From assembly GCA_002338255.1 (NCBI GenBank), contig DDHX01000003.1, positions 19,358-29,802 on the forward strand: a DNA stretch of 10,445 bases, read 5' to 3'. The notes under the pieces were generated by a model, which made no database searches, was not told the origin of the DNA, and saw nothing but the letters and a program-made list of their open reading frames with translations. Positions 5,582-10,445 of this stretch are shown here, in pieces. The translations under genes were made by a program, and so were the position numbers. Source of the stretch: Ruminococcaceae bacterium UBA1865. Lineage in GTDB: Bacteria > Bacillota > Clostridia > Oscillospirales > Acutalibacteraceae. Within the stretch, counting starts at the first letter, position 1. Each line of letters starts with the position of its first letter.

Positions 5582-7465
5582 ATGCGTATAACTGACTTGT
5601 TGAGTGAAAAGGGTATCAATCTTGACGCAAAGCCACAGTCAAAAGCGGAAGCGATCGATCAGCTCGTTGAACTGATGAACAGCACCGGCAATTTAAAGGA
5701 CAAAGCGGAGTACAAAAAATGTGTTTTGGCAAGGGAAGAAGAAGGAACAACAGGAATTGGTGAGGGAGTGGCAATCCCCCATGCAAAAACAAATGTTGTC
5801 ACACGCGCCGGGTTAAGTGTTTTGGTTGTTAAGGACGGCGTCGATTATGATTCCTTGGATGGCTCTCCTGCAAATCTGCTGTTTATGATTGCGGCTCCTG
5901 AAACCAAAGAAAACATTCACTTGGAAGTACTGGGAAGACTGTCCGTTCTTTTAATGGATGACGAATTTCGTCAGAAGCTGATTCATGCTGAAAGTAAAAA
6001 AGAGTTTTTAAGCTTGATTGACAAAGCGGAGACGGAAAAAGTTGAGAACACTGAAAAAGAAGAGAGCAAAGACGGATACCGTCTGCTTGCCGTAACCGCC
6101 TGCCCCACCGGAATTGCACACACCTACATGGCGGCTGAAAGTCTTGAAAACAAAGCAAAAGAAATGGGAATAACGATTAAGGTCGAGACGGATGGTTCCG
6201 GCGGCGTAAAAAATGCTCTTACGAAGGCAGACATTGCCAATGCAGAGTGCATTATCGTCGCAGCAGACAGACAGGTGGAGATGGATCGTTTTAACGGGAA
6301 AAAAGTCATCCAAACCAGAGTGTCCAACGGAATCAGTAAAGCACAGGATTTAATTGAGCAGGCAATTGGCGGCAATGTTCCGATTTACCAGAGCGGAAAC
6401 ATTGAAAATAGTTCCGATGACGGCGAAAACGAAAGTGTCGGCCGTCAAATTTACAAGCATCTTATGAACGGCGTATCACATATGCTGCCGTTTGTAATTG
6501 GCGGCGGAATTTTAATCGCCCTGTCGTTTTTATTCGATAACTATGCCATCGATCCTACTAAATTCGGTACCAATACTCCCCTGGCCGCGTTTTTAAATAA
6601 ACTAGGTTCAGCGGCATTTGGCTTTATGCTGCCGATTCTCGCAGGCTTTATTGCAATGAGCATCGGTGACCGCCCCGCGCTTGCCGTGGGCTTTGTCGGC
6701 GGCGCATTGGCAAGCGCAGGCGGCGCAGGCTTTTTAGGTGCTCTTTTAGCGGGCTTCATCGGAGGCTACCTCGTTGTCGGCCTAAGGAAAATTTTCGATA
6801 AACTGCCTAAAACTCTGGAAGGCATAAAACCCGTTCTTTTGTATCCTTTCTTCGGCGTTTTATTAGTCGGACTCGCAATGGTATTTATTGTTGACCCGCC
6901 TGTTTCCGCATTCAATCAGTGGCTTACCGCAAGCTTGAACGGTATGGGAAGCACAAGCAAGGTACTGTTGGGCGTTTTGCTGGGCGCAATGATGTCCATT
7001 GACTTCGGAGGCCCAATCAACAAGGCTGCCTATGTGTTCGGTACCGCATCCATTGCAACGGGTAATTTCAATATCATGGCAGCAGTCATGGTTGGCGGCA
7101 TGGTGCCTCCGCTTGCCATTGCGCTCTGCACAACCTTCTTTAAGAACAGATTCACTTATCAGGAACGTCAGTCCGGCGTGGCAAACTATGTGATGGGCTT
7201 ATCCTTTATTACAGAGGGTGCGATTCCGTTTGCCGCAGCCGACCCGCTGAGGGTAATTCCTGCGTGTGCAATCGGTTCCGGTCTGGCAGGCGGACTTTCA
7301 ATGCTGTTTAACTGTACACTGAGAGCACCTCACGGCGGTATATTTGTTTTTCCATTAGTCGGCAATCCGCTTTTATATGTCGTCGCACTATTGGCAGGCT
7401 CCATCGTTGGAATGCTGTTGCTTGCTATATTAAAAAAGCCAATTAAACACGAAAATAATTTATAA
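5582..7465 (+). CDS. fruA: PTS fructose-specific permease, IIABC fusion
   Basis: This 627-residue membrane permease imports fructose and phosphorylates it to fructose-1-phosphate. Domain order is IIA-IIB-IIC. IIA (about 1-150) has the phosphorylated histidine in GVAIPHAK (His67). A charged linker rich in Glu and Lys covers about 150-164. IIB (about 166-262) has the phosphocysteine in ACPTGIAHTYMAAE (Cys174). IIC (about 288-618) is strongly hydrophobic and includes DFGGPINKAAY (474-484) and the substrate-site motif TEGAIPFAAADP (544-555). The ribosome binding site is AAGGAGGGG (5567-5575). Fructose is the best-supported substrate because of fruK; a mannose or 2-O-mannosylglycerate-type member of the Fru family is less likely. 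Length and domain order are normal for Gram-positive FruA. Confidence 0.94.
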   Translation: MRITDLLSEKGINLDAKPQSKAEAIDQLVELMNSTGNLKDKAEYKKCVLAREEEGTTGIGEGVAIPHAKTNVVTRAGLSVLVVKDGVDYDSLDGSPANLLFMIAAPETKENIHLEVLGRLSVLLMDDEFRQKLIHAESKKEFLSLIDKAETEKVENTEKEESKDGYRLLAVTACPTGIAHTYMAAESLENKAKEMGITIKVETDGSGGVKNALTKADIANAECIIVAADRQVEMDRFNGKKVIQTRVSNGISKAQDLIEQAIGGNVPIYQSGNIENSSDDGENESVGRQIYKHLMNGVSHMLPFVIGGGILIALSFLFDNYAIDPTKFGTNTPLAAFLNKLGSAAFGFMLPILAGFIAMSIGDRPALAVGFVGGALASAGGAGFLGALLAGFIGGYLVVGLRKIFDKLPKTLEGIKPVLLYPFFGVLLVGLAMVFIVDPPVSAFNQWLTASLNGMGSTSKVLLGVLLGAMMSIDFGGPINKAAYVFGTASIATGNFNIMAAVMVGGMVPPLAIALCTTFFKNRFTYQERQSGVANYVMGLSFITEGAIPFAAADPLRVIPACAIGSGLAGGLSMLFNCTLRAPHGGIFVFPLVGNPLLYVVALLAGSIVGMLLLAILKKPIKHENNL

Positions 7466-7486
7466 ATAAGGAAAGGGTATTTGAAT

Positions 7487-7744
7487 ATGAAAGAATTCAG
7501 CTACGTTATTACGGACCCGGAGGGGATTCATGCAAGGCCGGCTGGCTTACTGGTAAAAGAGGCAAACAAGTTTGCTTCTTCAGTTACGATTAAAAAGGGT
7601 AGTAAAACAGCAGATGCAAAAAGAATTTTTGGTGTGATGGGTTTAATCGCAAAAAAAGATGAAACCATCCAAATCATAGCGGACGGTACTGATGAGTCAG
7701 AGGCAATTTCCGCATTGGAAGCCTTTGTCAAAGAAAATCTATAA
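7487..7744 (+). CDS. HPr-family phosphocarrier, operon-encoded, lacking Ser46
   Basis: This 85-residue HPr-fold protein hands phosphate from Enzyme I to a PTS IIA domain, here presumably that of FruA. The active-site histidine is present in GIHARPAG (His15). The regulatory region reads AKRIFGVMGL (44-53), so residue 46, Ser in HPr and Crh proteins regulated by HPr kinase, is Arg (codon AGA). It should therefore not be phosphorylated by HprK in the usual way nor act as a standard CcpA co-repressor. The start ATG 7487 follows AAGGAAAGGG (7468-7477) and fixes His at position 15; an in-frame TTG at 7481 is an alternative. It is the last gene of the operon, 21 bases after fruA and ahead of a strong hairpin. 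A dedicated fructose HPr is inferred; the general HPr would be encoded elsewhere. Confidence 0.9.
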   Translation: MKEFSYVITDPEGIHARPAGLLVKEANKFASSVTIKKGSKTADAKRIFGVMGLIAKKDETIQIIADGTDESEAISALEAFVKENL

Positions 7745-7792
7745 CAGTACCTTCACCAGATACCACAAACTATCTTTGATACCGGAACAGGC

Positions 7793-7842
7793 AGAAACAG
7801 CAAGACCCTCTGAACACAAATTCAGAGGGTCTTGCTGTTTCG
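7793..7842. terminator. Long perfect hairpin between convergent operons
   Basis: Arms at 7794-7814 and 7821-7841 form a perfect 21-bp stem with a 6-nt loop. The core is AAGACCCTCTGA and its complement. The gap holds the ends of two converging operons, HPr-like gene on the plus strand and araD on the minus strand, so the hairpin probably ends both transcripts. Only a short TTT tract follows the stem on either strand, so termination may be less efficient than at a classical site, or the stem may mainly protect mRNA ends. Confidence 0.8.
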
Positions 7843-7868
7843 TCTATAGTTGCACTTGTGTGTAAAAT

Positions 7869-8567
7869 TTATTTTTGAATCTGCCCATAATATGCTGTTG
7901 CCCCGTGCTTACGTAAAAAATGCTTGTTGAGCAGTTCCTGCTGCATTTTTGATGCGGCAGGATGGCTGATTCCCTCGGTATGCCATGCCATCATCGCAAC
8001 TTCTTCAAGAACAACCGAATTGTGTACGGCTTCAAAGCAATCCTTACCCCAGGTAAACGGGCCATGGGATTTTACAAGAACGGCGGGGATATCATCAGAA
8101 CTGATATTATTGAAGGTTTCAACAATCACTTTGCCTGTTTCCTTCTCATATTCCCCGGCAATCTCCGCGGATGTCATGTTTCTGGTACATGGAATTTCGC
8201 CGTAAAAATAATCGCCATGGGTTGTTCCATAGGCAGGTATCCCGCGGCCGGCCTGCGCCCAAATTGTCGCCCAGCGCGAATGCGTATGCACCGCACCACC
8301 GATATTTGGAAAATGATTATACAGTTCACAATGGGTAGGAGTGTCGGAGGACGGATTCAATTTTCCCTCCACCTTTTCCCCCTTCAGGTTTACTACAATC
8401 ATATCATCGGGTGTAAGTTCGTTATAGGGTACGCCGGACGGCTTAATAACAAACAGGCCGCTTTCCCTGTCAATGCCGGAAACATTGCCCCATGTAAACA
8501 CCACAAGTCCATGCTCCGGCAGCAGCAGATTGGCTTTGCAAACCTGCTCCTTTAATTTTTCCAACAT
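7869..8567 (-). CDS. araD: L-ribulose-5-phosphate 4-epimerase
   Basis: This class II aldolase-family, metal-dependent epimerase converts L-ribulose-5-phosphate to D-xylulose-5-phosphate, which enters the pentose phosphate or phosphoketolase route. It has 232 residues; E. coli AraD has 231. Metal ligands are visible at His94 and His96 ([15 protein letters not shown]) and His168 (VLVKSHGPF). Phosphate-site residues lie in TWGNVS (25-30) and SSDTPTH (73-79), and the catalytic Asp is in [10 protein letters not shown] (Asp119). The C-terminus [12 protein letters not shown] is typical. I chose ATG 8567 because MLEKLKEQV aligns with the E. coli start and AAGG lies eight bases upstream. In-frame ATGs at 8570 and 8582 would add one or five residues. 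It is the last gene of the ara operon, 43 bases after araA. Confidence 0.95.
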   Translation of the reverse strand: MLEKLKEQVCKANLLLPEHGLVVFTWGNVSGIDRESGLFVIKPSGVPYNELTPDDMIVVNLKGEKVEGKLNPSSDTPTHCELYNHFPNIGGAVHTHSRWATIWAQAGRGIPAYGTTHGDYFYGEIPCTRNMTSAEIAGEYEKETGKVIVETFNNISSDDIPAVLVKSHGPFTWGKDCFEAVHNSVVLEEVAMMAWHTEGISHPAASKMQQELLNKHFLRKHGATAYYGQIQK

Positions 8568-8610
8568 CATGATAACCTTCATTCGTAATCAGATTGTGCG
8601 CTATGCACAT

Positions 8611-10092
8611 CTATTTTTTTAATTTCCAGATTAAATCATTCCACGTGAGTTCCTTACGCAGTTCATTGATATCCGTATCCTTGCCGATGTGAATGAATTC
8701 AATATCCATAATTTCGGCAAAGTCACGCATTTCATCGGAAGTCAGCGTGTAACTGATGACCGAGTGGTGTGCGCCACCGGCGTACATCCATGCTTCCGCT
8801 GAGGTTTCGAGGCTCGGCAGGGGCTTCCACAGAACGCCCGCAACCGGGAGGTTCGGCATATCATGTACCTGCTTCTGGCAGACAACGTCATTGGCAATCA
8901 TGCGGAAACGGTCGCCCATGTCGATAATCGTAACCAGCACGGCAGGGCCGGACGCTGCCTTGAATGTTAAGCGTGCCGGGGCTTCTCTGTCGCCGATTCC
9001 AAGCGGCACGACCTTTATTTTCGGCTTTTCACAGGCGACCGAAGGACAAACCTCCAGCATATGGGCACCCATATTCATACCGTTTTCCGGGTCAAAGTTA
9101 TAGGTATAGTCCTCCATAAATGCGGTGCCGCCTTTCAGGTCGGCGGTCATCAGTTTCATAATTCTGCAAAGCGCGGCAGTTTTCCAGTCACCTTCACCCG
9201 CGAACCCGTAGCCCTGACGCATCAAGTCCTGTACGGCTAAGCCCGGCAGCTGGCGCAGCTGCTGCAAATCCTGAAAATTCGTATGAAACGCACCGAATTT
9301 TTCGTCTTCCATGAATTTTTTGATTGCGGCTTCTTCCCTCGCCTGATACCGCACCGAGTCAATATTATCAGTAGCCATCTCGTAATTTTCGGCGTATTCC
9401 TGCATTTGCGCATCGATTTCTTCCTCGGTAACGGCATTTACAAGCTTGATGATATCTTCCACGCCGTAATGGTCGACCTGCCAGCCGAATTTAATATGTG
9501 CTTCCACTTTGTCACCCTCGGTAACGGCAACTTCCCTCATATTATCGCTGATTCGCAGCACACGCAGGCGCTTGCTCTCGTAAGCTCCGACGGCGGCACG
9601 CATCCATCCGGCCATACGTCTGCGCATATTTTCATCCTTATAGTAGCCGCTGATCACCTTTTGCTGCAACCGCATTCTTGCTGCGATAAACCCATGCTCG
9701 CGGTCGCCGTGTGCGGACTGGTTCAGGTTCATGAAATCCATGTCGATGCTGTCCCATGGAATATCGCGGTTAAACTGGGTGTTGATGTGGAGGAGCGGTT
9801 TTTGCAGTGCGCTGAATCCGCGAATCCACATTTTGGAAGGGGAAAAGGTATGCATCCAGGTGATAATACCGGCGCATTTCTCGGAGTTGTTTGCTTCCAT
9901 AATCACCTTGTAGATTTCATCCGAATTACGGACAACCGGCTTGAAAACAAAGGTACATGGAATGGTGGAATCCGCGTTAAAATCATCCACCATAATTTTC
10001 GAGTGCTGATCAATCGTTTTCAGAACATCCTCGCCGTATAAATCCTGACTGCCCACAATAAACCAAAATTCATATTTTTTTAATGATGACAT
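8611..10092 (-). CDS. araA: L-arabinose isomerase
   Basis: This cytoplasmic, Mn2+-dependent isomerase converts L-arabinose to L-ribulose, the first step of arabinose catabolism. It has 493 residues against about 500 in E. coli. The N-terminal FWFIVGSQDLYG (9-20) and MHTFSPSKMWI (80-90) are conserved. Metal and catalytic residues are visible at Glu300 (GEGDWKTAAL), Glu327 (FMEDYTY), His344 (MGAHMLEVCPS) and the GGAHHS motif (439-444). The start ATG 10092 follows a perfect AGGAGG with eight bases of spacing. It lies between araB and araD and is transcribed from a promoter outside the window. No truncation or missing key residue was seen. Confidence 0.97.
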   Translation of the reverse strand: MSSLKKYEFWFIVGSQDLYGEDVLKTIDQHSKIMVDDFNADSTIPCTFVFKPVVRNSDEIYKVIMEANNSEKCAGIITWMHTFSPSKMWIRGFSALQKPLLHINTQFNRDIPWDSIDMDFMNLNQSAHGDREHGFIAARMRLQQKVISGYYKDENMRRRMAGWMRAAVGAYESKRLRVLRISDNMREVAVTEGDKVEAHIKFGWQVDHYGVEDIIKLVNAVTEEEIDAQMQEYAENYEMATDNIDSVRYQAREEAAIKKFMEDEKFGAFHTNFQDLQQLRQLPGLAVQDLMRQGYGFAGEGDWKTAALCRIMKLMTADLKGGTAFMEDYTYNFDPENGMNMGAHMLEVCPSVACEKPKIKVVPLGIGDREAPARLTFKAASGPAVLVTIIDMGDRFRMIANDVVCQKQVHDMPNLPVAGVLWKPLPSLETSAEAWMYAGGAHHSVISYTLTSDEMRDFAEIMDIEFIHIGKDTDINELRKELTWNDLIWKLKK

Positions 10093-10123
10093 GATGAATT
10101 ACCTCCTAAATTACAATTTATTT

Positions 10124-10159
10124 GGCAGTACCTTCCCTCCTTTGAAAGAAAATACTGCC
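10124..10159 (-). promoter_or_regulatory. araB-araA intergenic hairpin with an orphan Shine-Dalgarno
   Basis: On the minus strand GGCAGTA (10159-10153) pairs with TACTGCC (10130-10124), leaving a 22-nt loop. The loop contains AAAGGAGGG, a strong ribosome-binding-like sequence with no ORF behind it. The true araA site lies further downstream at 10107-10101. It may be an intra-operon stability or processing element, or chance. Confidence 0.35.
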
Positions 10160-10178
10160 TGAGGAAAAAGAAGAAAAT

Positions 10179-10445
10179 CTATTTGCTAATCTTAATATCT
10201 TTTAAACGCTTCATTACATCGTTCGCACCACGGCCGAAGTAATCATGCAGAATGCGGTATTCCGCAAACAATTTATCGTATATTTCTGCGTTTTGGGGAA
10301 TTGGATAATAGACTGTATCCTTGATTTTGCCCATCGTTCTTGCCGCTTCAAATACATCGTCATAGCCTCCGGCGGATTTGCCGGCCGCAACCGCTGCAAA
10401 AATTGCCGAGCCGAGTGCCGGCCCCTGAAGCGAGCCTGCAATTTT
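10179..10445 (-). CDS. araB: Ribulokinase, C-terminal part
   Basis: These are the last 88 residues and TAG stop of an FGGY-family kinase; the rest lies beyond the right edge. The visible sequence includes [15 protein letters not shown], the conserved Ala/Gly-rich helix near the FGGY kinase C-terminus, and then [21 protein letters not shown] and [16 protein letters not shown]. The C-terminus resembles Gram-positive AraB (MKRLKDIK). AraB phosphorylates L-ribulose to L-ribulose-5-phosphate. It is upstream of araA on the same strand, separated by 86 bases. Other FGGY kinases such as xylulokinase share this end, but the araA-araD context makes ribulokinase by far the likeliest. Confidence 0.9.
   Translation of the reverse strand, partial: KIAGSLQGPALGSAIFAAVAAGKSAGGYDDVFEAARTMGKIKDTVYYPIPQNAEIYDKLFAEYRILHDYFGRGANDVMKRLKDIKISK

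Noticed and set aside
7962..8555. 197-codon plus-strand ORF antisense to araD
   Set aside because: It is fully inside the clear araD gene, with no recognisable domain, and is explained by codon use on the coding strand.
9283..10041. 252-codon plus-strand ORF antisense to araA
   Set aside because: araA is unmistakable on the other strand. The antisense frame is a codon-bias shadow with no ribosome binding site or recognisable family.

Overview
The window looks like a chromosomal segment of an anaerobic, spore-forming, low-to-mid-GC Clostridia, probably an Oscillospiraceae/Ruminococcaceae-like fermenter. That placement is inference. It rests on an Ech-type energy-converting hydrogenase, a clostridial-type spore photoproduct lyase behind a sigma-G-like promoter, strong AGGAGG-type ribosome binding sites, and a Gram-positive-style PTS fructose operon. 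No mobile element gene, tRNA, rRNA or CRISPR array was seen.

Layout. (1) Positions 1-2216, minus strand: the first two genes of an ech hydrogenase operon, echA (NuoL-like antiporter subunit) followed by echB (NuoH-like, cut by the window edge). They lie behind a near-consensus sigma-A promoter and a leader of about 160 nt. (2) Positions 2608-3654, plus strand: splB, spore photoproduct lyase, with its own sigma-G-like promoter and a TTG start. A compact palindromic block of about 112 bp begins at the base after its stop codon. (3) Positions 3838-7744, plus strand: a fructose operon fruR (DeoR family) - fruK (1-phosphofructokinase) - fruA (PTS IIABC) - HPr-like protein. It has a sigma-A promoter preceded by 10-bp phased TTGA repeats. 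(4) Positions 7794-7841: a 21-bp perfect hairpin between convergent operons. (5) Positions 7869-10445, minus strand: an L-arabinose operon in the order araB (partial) - araA - araD.

How the genes work together. FruA imports and phosphorylates fructose using phosphate relayed through HPr. FruK turns fructose-1-phosphate into fructose-1,6-bisphosphate, and FruR probably senses a phosphorylated sugar. AraA, AraB and AraD convert L-arabinose through L-ribulose and L-ribulose-5-phosphate to D-xylulose-5-phosphate. Ech couples ferredoxin oxidation and H2 formation to ion pumping, which suits a sugar fermenter. SplB is a separate spore-germination DNA repair function.

The most notable points are the operon HPr, which keeps His15 but has Arg where the regulatory Ser46 should be; SplB with Ser at the position aligned to the B. 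subtilis catalytic Cys141; the multi-branched palindromic block after splB; and the phased repeats at the fru promoter. I did not find a clearly new multi-gene system.
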